The notes beneath the pieces are model-generated. The model saw only the letters and a list, made by a program, of their open reading frames with translations. It made no database searches and was not told the DNA's origin. The position numbers and the translations under genes were made by a program. A stretch of DNA of 17,240 bases. It comes from Pseudomonadota bacterium (GTDB lineage Bacteria; Desulfobacterota; Desulfobaccia; Desulfobaccales; 0-14-0-80-60-11). Shown here piece after piece: positions 7,100-15,116 of the stretch. The DNA lies in assembly GCA_018897875.1 (NCBI GenBank), contig JAHIKF010000134.1, forward strand, positions 1 through 17,240, read 5' to 3'. Position 1 is the first letter of the stretch. Every line of letters starts with the position of its first letter.

Positions 7100-7857
7100 T
7101 CATTGCCGCGGACAATCTTCACGTCCTCAACCCCGTGGTGGCCCAGGCCCTCCATGGGCTCGACCCGCAGCCTCTCCAGGAACTGGCCCGCCGCGTCGAG
7201 CAGGCCGGCGCCAATCTCATCGACATCAACCCCGGGTTTCTGCCGCCCCGGCGCCACGACCGCATGGCCTTCATGGTGGAAGCGGTCCAGCAGGTCACCG
7301 GCCTGCGGCTCATCCTGGACAGCCCCGACGCCCGGGTGCTGGCCCGGGGCCTGGCCGCGTCCAATCAGCCGCCCATCCTCAACGCCTGCACCCTTGAGCC
7401 TGACAAACTCCGGGGGATCCTGCCCCTGGCCGCGAAGCACGGCACCGACCTGGTGCTCCTGCTCCTTAATGCCCGGTCTTTTCCTGCCGCCTCTCTCGAT
7501 GGCAAAATCACCCTGGCCCTGGAGCTGAGGGAGCACGCCCTGGCCGCGGGTCTCACGGATTCCCAGTTGATTTACGACCCGGTCCTCCCCAACCTCACCT
7601 GGCCCGACGCCTGGGCCCAGATGAGCGAAGTCGTCAAGGCGGTGCGCCTTTTGCATGGCGGCGAACTCTGGGGAGAGGCGGCCCGGACCATGGCGGGGCT
7701 CTCCAACCTGAGGAGCGGACTCAGGCACACCTATCCCGTGCGGCTGGAGGAAGCCGCCCTGGCCCTTTTGGCCGGCGCCGGCCTCGCCTTCGCCCTGATG
7801 GACGTCTTGCAGCCCGGCCTGATGGAGACGGTCAGGGTCATCAAGCAGGTAATATAA
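7090..7857 (+). CDS. acsE: AcsE-like methyl-THF:corrinoid/Fe-S protein methyltransferase (pterin-binding TIM barrel)
   Basis: AcsE moves the methyl group from methyl-tetrahydrofolate to the cobalt of the corrinoid/iron-sulfur protein in the Wood-Ljungdahl pathway. The 255-residue product has the length of AcsE (about 262) and the signature positions of the DHPS-like pterin-binding fold: AGANLIDINPG (39-49), LDSPD (76-80), ILNACT with Asn98, YDPVLPNL (162-169) and GLSNLRSGL (203-211, holding the Asn that hydrogen-bonds the pterin in AcsE). The ATG at 7090 lies inside the end of the fchA-like gene (overlap 7090-7099). A distinct dihydropteroate synthase role is less likely given length and neighbour. 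The 3' end is odd: its last 85 coding bases are repeated at 8121-8205, where the reading ends KQAG instead of KQVI. Confidence 0.85.
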   Translation: MDLIIAADNLHVLNPVVAQALHGLDPQPLQELARRVEQAGANLIDINPGFLPPRRHDRMAFMVEAVQQVTGLRLILDSPDARVLARGLAASNQPPILNACTLEPDKLRGILPLAAKHGTDLVLLLLNARSFPAASLDGKITLALELREHALAAGLTDSQLIYDPVLPNLTWPDAWAQMSEVVKAVRLLHGGELWGEAARTMAGLSNLRSGLRHTYPVRLEEAALALLAGAGLAFALMDVLQPGLMETVRVIKQVI

Positions 7858-7907
7858 TTATCGGTAATGACCAAGATTTGAGCCGTCAATCATCAAACCG
7901 ATTAGCC

Positions 7908-8115
7908 GTAGGGCGGGAAAGCGAAGCGCATCCCGCCTTGAGAAATTGAGTAAAACTAAAATCATGCCTCAATACATACGCCCCTATGCTCCTGGCGGCA
8001 CGTTTTTCTTCACGATCACGCATTTTTAACCTTGAATGGGTGGCAGGTGATGGCGTTCGGCGTCTGGAGATAGCATGATGCGAAAGGCGGGATGCGCTGC
8101 GCTTTCCCGCCCTAC
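7908..8115 (+). mobile_element. REP doublet enclosing a RAYT transposase N-terminal remnant
   Basis: A 32-base palindromic unit at 7908-7939 (GTAGGGCGGGAAAGCG start) reappears as its reverse complement at 8084-8115 with 31 of 32 matches. Each unit is itself a hairpin with GGCGGG/CCCGCC arms. Between them, 7964-8029 encodes MPQYIRPYAPGGTFFFTITHF and a stop, which matches the start of IS200-like REP-associated tyrosine transposases (family form MPxYRRxYxPGGTYFFT). The rest of the transposase, including the HUH and catalytic tyrosine, is gone. This is a non-autonomous deletion derivative that would need a full RAYT elsewhere to move. Confidence 0.75.
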
Positions 8116-8120
8116 AGCTA

Positions 8121-8213
8121 CTTTTGGCCGGAGCCGGGCTCGGCCTCGCCCTGGTGGACGTCTTGCAGCCCGGCCTGATGGAGACGGTCAGGGTCATCAA
8201 GCAGGCGGGGTAA
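8121..8213 (+). pseudogene. second copy of the acsE 3' end
   Basis: 8121-8205 matches 7765-7849 at 80 of 85 positions, and the last 51 bases are identical. Read in the same frame it gives LLAGAGLGLALVDVLQ and on to KQAG with a stop at 8211-8213. Two of the five differences are synonymous third-position changes and three are conservative replacements, so the segment diverged while still coding. It begins five bases after the right REP unit of the RAYT remnant. There is no start codon or ribosome binding site, so it is a tail without a gene. Confidence 0.8.
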
Positions 8214-8283
8214 AATTCTCCTTTGGTCTTTCCGGAGAACCGGGTACAATTAAAATAACAGATTGATAATTCAACTTAAACTT

Positions 8284-8337
8284 TCTCTCCTCTCCACACC
8301 CCGGTAAGGGATGCGGGAGGGGGACGGGGAGAGGGGG
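8284..8337. repeat. imperfect C-rich/G-rich palindrome upstream of hflX
   Basis: A CTCTCCTCTCC arm and a GGGGAGAGGGG arm flank a short centre (ACCCCGGTAAGGG). It is of the same general kind as the module at 4985-5089. It lies inside the stop-free frame upstream of hflX and may have displaced the natural start region of that gene. Confidence 0.5.
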
Positions 8338-8468
8338 CAAGGACCGCTGACGAAAAAGCCCTTGGCCTCATCCCGCGGGAAAAGTCTAAATTTCACGCCA
8401 GCGAGGCAGCCTCTATCCACCGTCCTTTAGGAAATCTCACCGGCTTAAAAACCCATCACTACCGGGCC

Positions 8469-10097
8469 TTGGAGCGCTTATACCGCCGCAAGGTGCCGCC
8501 GGCCGACCTGCTTACCCCGGAGTTGGCCCGGCAACTGGCGGAAATTTCCGGCGAGTTGCGCCGCCAAATCGGGGTCCTGGTGGACCGCCAGGGCGCGGTG
8601 GCCTACGTCATTGTGGGGAACGCCAAGGGCCTCCTTATTCCCGACCTGCCCCGGGCGCGGGGCGTCAAGGGCCGCCTCAAGGGCCTCCGCCTGATCCACA
8701 CCCACCTGGACGCCAGTCCCCTGAGCCAGGACGATCTCACGGACCTGGCCTTGCTGCGCCTGGATGTGGTGGCGGCCCTGGCCGTGGCCGACGGCCAGCC
8801 GGGCGCCATCGAGATTGCCCACCTCCTGCCCCAGCCGGTGGATGGGCAGAGTTACGCCGTCATCAAGGCCCGGCAGCTGGGCGCCCTGGATATGGATTTC
8901 GAAGCCCTGGTGGCCTCCCTGGAAGCGGAATTCTCCCGCCTGGCGCCCGCCGGGGCTGGTAAAACCCTGGAACGGGCCATCTTGATCGGCGTCACCGGGC
9001 ACAGTCGCGTTGCGGCCGAGGATTCCCTGGCGGAGCTGACGGAACTGGCCCGCTCCGCCGGCCTGAACGTGGCGGCCACCATCCTGCAGCGCCGGCCCCG
9101 CTTCGACTCCCGCTTCCTCATGGGCAAGGGCAAGCTCTCGGAACTGGTCATCCAGGCCCTGCAGCAGGGCGTCGACATGCTGGTGTTCGACGCCGAGCTC
9201 AGCCCGTCCCAGGTGCGCTCCATCACGAACTTCTCCGAACTCAAGGTCATCGACCGCACCCAGCTCATCCTGGACCTCTTTGCCCAGCGGGCCCGCAGCC
9301 GGGAAGGCAAGCTGCAGGTGGAGATGGCCCAGGTGAAATACCTGCTGCCCCGGCTGGTGGGCAAAGGCGACGCCCTGTCCCGGCTCATGGGCGGTATCGG
9401 CGGCCGAGGCCCCGGGGAGTCCAAGCTGGAGACGGACCGCCGCCGCCTCCGGGAACGCCTCCACCGCCTGCAGCAGGACCTGTCCCGGATCAGGAATGAA
9501 CGCCGGGAGCGGCGTCAGCCCCGCCGGCGTCAAAACCTCCCCATCCTCTCCATCATCGGCTACACCAACGCCGGAAAATCCACCCTGTTCAATGCCTTGA
9601 CCCACGCCGCGGTCCTGGCCGAAGACCGGCTCTTCGCCACCCTGGACCCCACCAGCCGCCGCCTCCGCTTCCCCAAGGAAAGGGAGGTGATCATTACCGA
9701 CACCGTGGGGTTCATCAAAAACCTGCCTAAAAATCTCCTGGAGGCCTTCAAGGGAACCCTGGAAGAACTGGAGGACGCCGATCTCCTCATCCACGTAATA
9801 GATCTGAGCAATCCACGTTTCATGGAGCAGATGGCCACGGTGGATGACATTCTGAAGTCGCTGGCCCTCCAGGACAAGCCGGTGTTGATGGTCTTCAACA
9901 AAAAGGACCTGGTGGACCCCAGCCTGGCGGCCTTGCACTGCCGCCTGCATCACGGGGTGGCCATCGCGGCCGTCGACGACGCCACCTTGCCTCCCCTCAT
10001 CGCCCGCCTGGAGGCCCAAGTTGAACAGTTGCTGGCCCGTCGGCAGACCGCCCTGCCCGAGGCAGAATCGGAATTTCAAGACGCCGCAGTGGAGTGA
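8469..10097 (+). CDS. hflX: HflX, ribosome-associated GTPase
   Basis: HflX binds the 50S subunit and splits stalled or hibernating 70S ribosomes. At 542 residues it is longer than E. coli HflX (426) because of an N-terminal domain of about 165 residues seen in some deltaproteobacterial and clostridial members. The HflX domain contains GGIGGRGPGESKLETDRR (308-325) and a basic coiled coil (326-355). The G domain follows: G1 GYTNAGKST (364-372), G2 TLDPT (391-395), G3 DTVGF (411-415), G4 NKKD (477-480). The only usable start codon in the open frame is TTG at 8469, without a ribosome binding site. The frame stays open back to 8280, and codons just before the TTG read GNLTGLKTHHYRA, which resembles the start region of related proteins. 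The true start may therefore lie upstream or use a rare codon, or the 5' end may have been damaged by the palindrome at 8284-8337. Confidence 0.93.
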   Translation: MERLYRRKVPPADLLTPELARQLAEISGELRRQIGVLVDRQGAVAYVIVGNAKGLLIPDLPRARGVKGRLKGLRLIHTHLDASPLSQDDLTDLALLRLDVVAALAVADGQPGAIEIAHLLPQPVDGQSYAVIKARQLGALDMDFEALVASLEAEFSRLAPAGAGKTLERAILIGVTGHSRVAAEDSLAELTELARSAGLNVAATILQRRPRFDSRFLMGKGKLSELVIQALQQGVDMLVFDAELSPSQVRSITNFSELKVIDRTQLILDLFAQRARSREGKLQVEMAQVKYLLPRLVGKGDALSRLMGGIGGRGPGESKLETDRRRLRERLHRLQQDLSRIRNERRERRQPRRRQNLPILSIIGYTNAGKSTLFNALTHAAVLAEDRLFATLDPTSRRLRFPKEREVIITDTVGFIKNLPKNLLEAFKGTLEELEDADLLIHVIDLSNPRFMEQMATVDDILKSLALQDKPVLMVFNKKDLVDPSLAALHCRLHHGVAIAAVDDATLPPLIARLEAQVEQLLARRQTALPEAESEFQDAAVE

Positions 10098-10104
10098 AAT
10101 TTTC

Positions 10105-10132
10105 AGCAGGGAGCAGGGAGCAGGTAGCGGAG
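10105..10132. repeat. heptanucleotide tandem array, AGCAGGG type
   Basis: Four 7-base units: AGCAGGG, AGCAGGG, AGCAGGT, AGCGGAG. It begins 8 bases after the hflX stop codon. Confidence 0.6.
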
Positions 10133-10150
10133 ACGCTGCAGGGGTAGCCC

Positions 10151-10171
10151 GTAGGGTGCGCACTGCGCACC
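10151..10171. repeat. REP-like hairpin
   Basis: GTAGGGTGCGCACTGCGCACC carries a GGTGCGCA...TGCGCACC stem. It belongs to the GTAGGG-initiated palindrome class repeated across the window. Confidence 0.5.
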
Positions 10172-10284
10172 TTTCTGGTTTTCGAAGGGTTTGAGAATGG
10201 TGTTCTCCCGGCCCTTCCCCTAATACCAAACTGCGATTATACAGATAATTTGTCTTCTGTAGGGGCGGACCCATGTGTCCGCCC

Positions 10285-11397
<1,113 letters not shown>

Positions 11398-11514
11398 TAG
11401 GAACCATTGTAGCATAGTTGGGCCGGAAAAGTGTATACGGATAGTCCGTCGTTCCCGCCACCATCCTCATGCCAAGGTGCGTAATACTGAGTTGCGCTCA
11501 AAAGGCTATTTTCT

Positions 11515-11536
11515 GTAGCCGCAGGCTTTAGCCTGC
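11515..11536. repeat. REP-like hairpin
   Basis: GTAGCC is followed by GCAGGC (11521-11526) and its complement GCCTGC (11531-11536). It resembles the hairpin at 1644-1670 in ending with GCCTGCGCCT. Confidence 0.45.
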
Positions 11537-11690
11537 GCCTGCACAGTCTGGAAAACCTGTGCCACCCTTTGACTGCAAACTGGTATAAGACGCACCGAGA
11601 GGCGTTTTTCTCGGGTCCCCAGATCATAATTTTTTAAGGCAGTTCTTCATGGGCCGCCGGCCCACCCGTAAAGCATGAAAAGTTCAGTGG

Positions 11691-11743
11691 GGCGGGCCTC
11701 CGTGCCCGCCATGGCTATAAGCTCATGGTGCGTAGGACGCACC
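11691..11743. repeat. two adjacent REP-like hairpins
   Basis: GGCGGGC (11691-11697) pairs with GCCCGCC (11704-11710). GGTGCG (11727-11732) pairs with CGCACC (11738-11743), overlapping a GCGTAGG/CCTACG pairing. Confidence 0.5.
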
Positions 11744-11900
11744 CTACGGAAGACTTTTCAGAACAGCTGGGGATGAGCCGTCGGCTCAGGTGAAATAATG
11801 AAAAATTGGTAGGTTGGGGTTTTGCGCCTGCTAATCCAGGGTCTGGTGGTACGCCAGGCGCACCCTCAGGGGAGGCAAGGCCACGGGGTATAAATGAAAA

Positions 11901-11964
11901 GAAGCCGGAGACCCAGAGATGCCTCCTTGCCAGGAGGGGGATAACTCTGGATTTCCCCGGCTTC
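11901..11964. other. three-tier stem structure, candidate structured RNA element
   Basis: Three nested perfect stems are separated by short asymmetric internal loops: GAAGCCGG (11901-11908) with CCGGCTTC (11957-11964); CCAGAG (11913-11918) with CTCTGG (11945-11950); CCTCC (11922-11926) with GGAGG (11933-11937), closing a short loop. Such a rod with internal loops fits a folded RNA better than a simple REP palindrome. The strand is undetermined and no known RNA family was recognised. Confidence 0.4.
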
Positions 11965-12486
11965 TCGAGGTCACGGAACCTTTTTCAATCTTCCCCTCAG
12001 GAAGTCGCCGAACCCTCGTCCGGAACATTCCGTGGCCTTCTTCACTGTCTCGGCGGCAGAGCAGGCATCTATCGCCGCTTCCGGAAATCAGCGCCCAGCC
12101 AGCCCGTGGAAAACCAAGGGTCAATGGCCGGCTTTTGCTCGGAGCCAAGGCAGGTGGCCGTGAAGTCCAGCCTGGAGGGCGACCCTGCCCTCGGTCGGGT
12201 GCGGCCCACTGGCCGTGTCCCCGTAACCTGTTTTCCAGGTGCTCAGACTGAACTTTGTAGCAATTATATAATAATCACCCTGGGCAAAAAAACAAGGGGG
12301 CAGGGAGATTTTTTGAAAAATAATTTCGGGGGCCTGGGATAGGGAAGCCCGGCCTTCCGGGAAGGGTTAATTCCTCTATCTTTATCACCTATAGGGGCCC
12401 GTTTCTGTTGCTCGACCATAGCCGCTCAGGAACTCGGGAAGGCGTTTGAAGAGTCCCTCAACGCCAGGTTTATAAAGCCCCAAGGA

Positions 12487-12514
12487 TAAGGGCGGACACC
12501 CGGGTCCGCCCTTA
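12487..12514. repeat. REP-like hairpin
   Basis: TAAGGGCGGAC and GTCCGCCCTTA form a perfect 11-bp stem around ACCCGG. It uses the same GGGCGGAC arm as the first hairpin of the element at 10257-10319. Confidence 0.6.
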
Positions 12515-12614
12515 CAACAACTCAGATTTTCAGGTCACCCGGTTTATCCGCCCATTTTCCCGGCAAATTCAGCCAAGTTGCCCTATATCGTTTTGATATT
12601 GCTTATTAATTGTT

Positions 12615-12649
12615 CCCCAGAACCCAGAACCTAAAACCCAGAACCCGCC
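12615..12649. repeat. heptanucleotide tandem array, ACCCAGA type
   Basis: Five 7-base units: CCCCAGA, ACCCAGA, ACCTAAA, ACCCAGA, ACCCGCC. It ends 12 bases beyond the stop codon of hisB, which is on the minus strand. Confidence 0.65.
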
Positions 12650-12661
12650 TTAAAACCCGCC

Positions 12662-13243
12662 CTAAAGCACTCCCTTGGTGGACGGCACGCCCTGAGCTCG
12701 CGGTTCCGGCTGGGTGGCGGCGTCCAGGGCCCGGCCGGCGGCCTTGAAGACCGCCTCCAGGATGTGGTGGGTGTTCTCGCCGTAGGGCACGCTGATGTGG
12801 AGCGTCATGCCGCCGTGGATGCTGACGGCGCGCCAGAACTCCTTGAGCAGCTGGGGGTCTAAGCCGGCGCCCCCGGGCGGCAGGTCCACCTCCAGGTGGA
12901 GAAAAGGCCGGTTGCTCAGGTCCACCGTCACCTGGGCCAGGGCTTCGTCCATGGGCACCCGGGCCGAGCCGAACCGGCGCACCCCGGGCCGCTGGGCCAG
13001 CGCTTCCCGGAAGGCCTGCCCCAGGCAGATGCCGATGTCTTCCACGGTGTGGTGCTGATCCACCTCCAGGTCGCCCTTGGCCTTGACGGTCAAGTCAAAA
13101 TAGCCGTGGGCCGTGAACAGGTGGAGCATGTGGTCGAGAAACGGGATGCCGGTGTCGATAACGGCGCGGCCGCGGCCATCCAACTCTAATTCCAGATTAA
13201 CTTCCGTTTCCCGGGTCTGCCGGTGGATTTTACTCAAGGGCAT
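12662..13243 (-). CDS. hisB: imidazoleglycerol-phosphate dehydratase HisB
   Basis: HisB dehydrates imidazole-glycerol-phosphate to imidazole-acetol-phosphate, the seventh step of histidine synthesis in the usual counting (sixth in some schemes). The 193-residue product is the stand-alone, non-bifunctional form at normal length. The family metal-binding motifs are present: LDHMLHLFTAHG (36-47), DQHHTVEDIGI (62-72), MDEA (98-101), HGG at 143-145 and NTHHILEAVFKA (157-168), with the C-terminal PSTKG (187-191). AAGGAG lies ten bases before ATG. No other his gene is adjacent, so in this genome hisB is separated from a his operon or at its edge. The 220 bases upstream hold a G-rich palindrome (13371-13389) and no clear promoter. 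Confidence 0.97.
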   Translation of the reverse strand: MPLSKIHRQTRETEVNLELELDGRGRAVIDTGIPFLDHMLHLFTAHGYFDLTVKAKGDLEVDQHHTVEDIGICLGQAFREALAQRPGVRRFGSARVPMDEALAQVTVDLSNRPFLHLEVDLPPGGAGLDPQLLKEFWRAVSIHGGMTLHISVPYGENTHHILEAVFKAAGRALDAATQPEPRAQGVPSTKGVL

Positions 13244-13370
13244 AGCTGGTGGTCTCCTTGGGATTGCAGTCCTGCTGCCGAGTTGCGGTCAGCAAGTAGG
13301 GCGGTGGGTGCCCAACCGACCTGACGACTGACCGACTTCGGGCACATGATCGCGGCGCCGGGTTTTTTAC

Positions 13371-13389
13371 CCCCCTTTTTCAAAGGGGG
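13371..13389. repeat. CCCCC/GGGGG palindrome
   Basis: CCCCC...TTTTTCAAA...GGGGG closely resembles the hairpins at 10625-10645 and 10655-10680. It lies upstream of hisB. Confidence 0.6.
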
Positions 13390-13464
13390 ACTTAACCTGC
13401 CAAGTCCGGTGCTCCAAGCCTGCATTTATGTCCATCTAATTATAAAAGCTCCCATAGCCCGACG

Positions 13465-13734
13465 CTACTTCTGCTTTGGTTCCCAACGGGAGGCGGCCTC
13501 ATTATAAACCATGGGCTGCCCGTTGATTTCGCAGGTCCACTGATTACCGACCTTGCACACCTTTTTGGCTTCCGCGGGCGCCAGCGGCGACAACTCGTCC
13601 GGCGTTCCCACCGTGCTCTGCATATAGCTTGTCTTCGGTGGTTGCTCGATGGGTGGGACGGCACATACACTTCCCCCCATGAGCAACAGCGCCGCTACCC
13701 CAGCCATCCAGGCAAGATATATCTTAGCGTGCAT
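13465..13734 (-). CDS. small exported protein, paralogue of the upstream lipoprotein
   Basis: The 89-residue product starts at 13734, where AGGAGGGG stands five bases before ATG; the longer open frame upstream only reads a heptamer repeat. A signal peptide spans residues 1-23 (hydrophobic stretch AWMAGVAALLLMGG) and ends SVCAV, which lacks a proper lipobox. The mature part reads TVGTPDELSPLAP, then KVCKVGNQWTCEINGQPMVYN and EAASRWEPKQK. The same motifs, GTPDELSP, KVGNQWTCE and AAS(R/C)W(E/Q)PK, occur in the neighbour at 13855-14121, so these are tandem duplicates at an offset of 384 bp. I do not recognise the family. Two conserved cysteines in the neighbour's pattern differ here, which may reflect divergent roles. 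Confidence 0.7.
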   Translation of the reverse strand: MHAKIYLAWMAGVAALLLMGGSVCAVPPIEQPPKTSYMQSTVGTPDELSPLAPAEAKKVCKVGNQWTCEINGQPMVYNEAASRWEPKQK

Positions 13735-13757
13735 GGCTTCCCCTCCTGCTTGGAAAA

Positions 13758-13778
13758 GTTTTCTGTTTTCCGTTTTCT
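13758..13778. repeat. heptanucleotide tandem array, GTTTTCT type
   Basis: Three units: GTTTTCT, GTTTTCC, GTTTTCT. It is close in sequence to the GGTTTTC array at 10526-10560, and lies just upstream of the ribosome binding site of the minus-strand gene at 13465. Confidence 0.55.
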
Positions 13779-13820
13779 GTGGAATAGCCGCCCCGGCTGT
13801 GGTGCCCCGAAGAGTTACCG

Positions 13821-13841
13821 GTAGGGCGGGCACTGCCCGCC
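13821..13841. repeat. REP-like hairpin between the duplicated small genes
   Basis: GTAGGGCGGGCACTGCCCGCC has a GGCGGGCA/TGCCCGCC stem and starts with the same GTAGGGCGGG as the REP units at 7908 and 8084. Confidence 0.6.
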
Positions 13842-13854
13842 ATCATTACTACTT

Positions 13855-14121
13855 CTACTTTGGTTGCCAACAAGAGGCGGCGTCATTATAAATCATCGTC
13901 CGGCCATTTTGTTCACAGGTCCACTGATTGCCCACTTTTCGCACCTTCTGGCCTCCCACGGGCGCCACCGGGGACAACTCGTCCGGTGTTCCCTGGGTGC
14001 GCTGTTTAGTGGCTTCGACATCCGGATTCTTGTAGGGCGCCGACGAACCACAGCCACTTACCAGGATGGTCAACAGCGACGCGACTACAGCCATTGCGAC
14101 GAGATAACCCTTAACTTTCAT
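13855..14121 (-). CDS. small lipoprotein, unknown family
   Basis: The 88-residue product starts at 14121 with GGAGG eight bases upstream of ATG, and a promoter lies at 14189-14217. Signal sequence residues 1-23 end in the lipobox LVSGC, so Cys24 would be lipidated; the following GSSA does not show the Asp+2 inner-membrane retention signal, which suggests outer-membrane sorting. The mature part carries GTPDELSP, KVRKVGNQWTCEQNGRTMIYN and DAASCWQPK, shared with the paralogue downstream. The pair are probably cotranscribed. The compact domain with TCE and SCW cysteines could hold a disulfide. I do not recognise a named family. Confidence 0.75.
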   Translation of the reverse strand: MKVKGYLVAMAVVASLLTILVSGCGSSAPYKNPDVEATKQRTQGTPDELSPVAPVGGQKVRKVGNQWTCEQNGRTMIYNDAASCWQPK

Positions 14122-14188
14122 CGATCAAACCTCCGTTCCTGAGAAGTTGTTGAAATTCACCAGGATAGCTAACAAAACTCCCAGGTTC

Positions 14189-14217
14189 ATCATAAATCTT
14201 TTCGCCAACAATGACAA
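14189..14217 (-). promoter_or_regulatory. sigma70-type promoter of the small lipoprotein pair
   Basis: On the minus strand, TTGTCA (14217-14212) and TATGAT (14194-14189) have an exact 17-base spacer, each with five of six consensus matches. The leader to the start codon at 14121 would be about 60 bases. Confidence 0.55.
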
Positions 14218-14336
14218 TTAATTATGGTAATATACCAGGCAAGATTCTTTCAAGCTCCGTTTCCCGCTGGTGAGGCGGCCCATGACAATTTTCCGGATCA
14301 TCGCCGACCCCGCCAACCGGAAGGAAGCCCAATCCA

Positions 14337-15116
14337 GTGCTGAGGGAGTGTCCAATTCACGTGAGCGACGCCAGCAACCTCAAAACCACCCGGCAGCCGC
14401 GATCCTTCCGATACATCGCCGCCCTCCTGCTCCTGTGGGCCGGGGTGATCGCCTGGGGCGTTCTGCCCATCCCGATGGCCGCGGCCGCGCCCCACGCCGC
14501 CGTCCCGGAGACCGCCTTTGATTTCGGGAAAATCACCGAAGACCGGCCCCTGACCCACACTTTCGTGATCGAGAACACCGGGACGGCGCCCTTACATATC
14601 GAGGATGTGGACCCGGATTGCGCCTGCACCGTGCCCAAATACGATAAAAGCATCCCCCCCGGCAGTCAGGGGGGCATCACCCTGACCATCAAACCCTTTT
14701 CGGTGATCCACCAGTTCAAGAAGGAAACCAAGGTCCGGCTCAATGACCCGGACCAGCCCCGGTTGGTCCTGACCATGACGGGGGTGGCCACACCCTTCAT
14801 CGAGATCCAGCCCAGCCATATTGTGCGGCTGCGCGGGTCTCCCGGTGACAATATCCGGGGCCAGGTGCGCTTCATCTCACATATACCGACGCCCTTGAAG
14901 ATTACGGAATACCGCACCAATATCCCGGACAAGATCGAGGTGACCCTGAAGCCGGAAGTGCCGGACAAGGTGTATGTCCTGGAGGTGCGCCCCAAGGGGC
15001 AGGTGTCGGGCCCCTTTGCCGGAGTGATCGAGCTGTTCACCAACTCCAAGGAGCGGCCCCGCCTCATCGTGCGGGTCTTTGGGGAAATTTATTTGCCTTC
15101 GACGGGCGGCCAGTAA
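14337..15116 (+). CDS. DUF1573 domain-containing exported protein
   Basis: The 259-residue product has a membrane or signal segment (about 26-45, RYIAALLLLWAGVIAWGVLPIP) after a short basic N-terminus. The first mature domain shows the DUF1573 hallmark: FDFGKITEDRPLTHTF (61-76), ENTGTAPLHI (79-88) and DCACTVP (94-100), an Ig-like fold with a conserved C-x-C. The second half is beta-rich and repeats the pattern (RGQVRFISHIPTPLKI) typical of tandem Ig-like modules. The biochemical role of DUF1573 proteins is not established. The start is uncertain: GTG at 14337 has AAGGAAG nine bases upstream, and GTG at 14361 has GAGGGAG at a longer distance. The 3' end overlaps the convergent lipoprotein gene by 28 bases. 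Confidence 0.8.
   Translation: MLRECPIHVSDASNLKTTRQPRSFRYIAALLLLWAGVIAWGVLPIPMAAAAPHAAVPETAFDFGKITEDRPLTHTFVIENTGTAPLHIEDVDPDCACTVPKYDKSIPPGSQGGITLTIKPFSVIHQFKKETKVRLNDPDQPRLVLTMTGVATPFIEIQPSHIVRLRGSPGDNIRGQVRFISHIPTPLKITEYRTNIPDKIEVTLKPEVPDKVYVLEVRPKGQVSGPFAGVIELFTNSKERPRLIVRVFGEIYLPSTGGQ

Larger units (their letters stand above)
11416..12661. other. 1.2-kb gene-free spacer rich in palindromes
   Basis: Open frames here (for example 11806-12342) lack ribosome binding sites and recognisable protein features. The stretch holds REP-like hairpins at 11515-11536, 11691-11710, 11727-11743 and 12487-12514, a three-tier stem structure at 11901-11964, a heptamer array at 12615-12649 and smaller hairpins such as GGGCCGCCGGCCC at 11651-11663. 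The part from about 11965 to 12340 is not obviously repetitive and remains unexplained. Confidence 0.6.

Noticed and set aside
11831..12260. Cobalamin riboswitch, RNase P RNA, tmRNA or SRP RNA in the hisB upstream-side spacer
   Set aside because: None of the conserved cores of these RNAs could be found on either strand.
11806..12342. 178-codon frame in the large spacer
   Set aside because: It has no ribosome binding site, is low in coding character, and spans a perfect multi-stem structure; an overlapping frame (11919-12251) is equally open.
12662..13425. Frame upstream of hisB (MQAWSTGLGRLSPPLKKGG) as a gene or an extension of hisB
   Set aside because: It reads through a C/G palindrome and ends within the hisB start region in another frame.
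14270..14521. 83-codon frame beginning MRRPMTIFRIIADPANRKE
   Set aside because: It overlaps the DUF1573 gene in another frame and turns into Arg/Pro-rich sequence typical of a GC-rich shadow.
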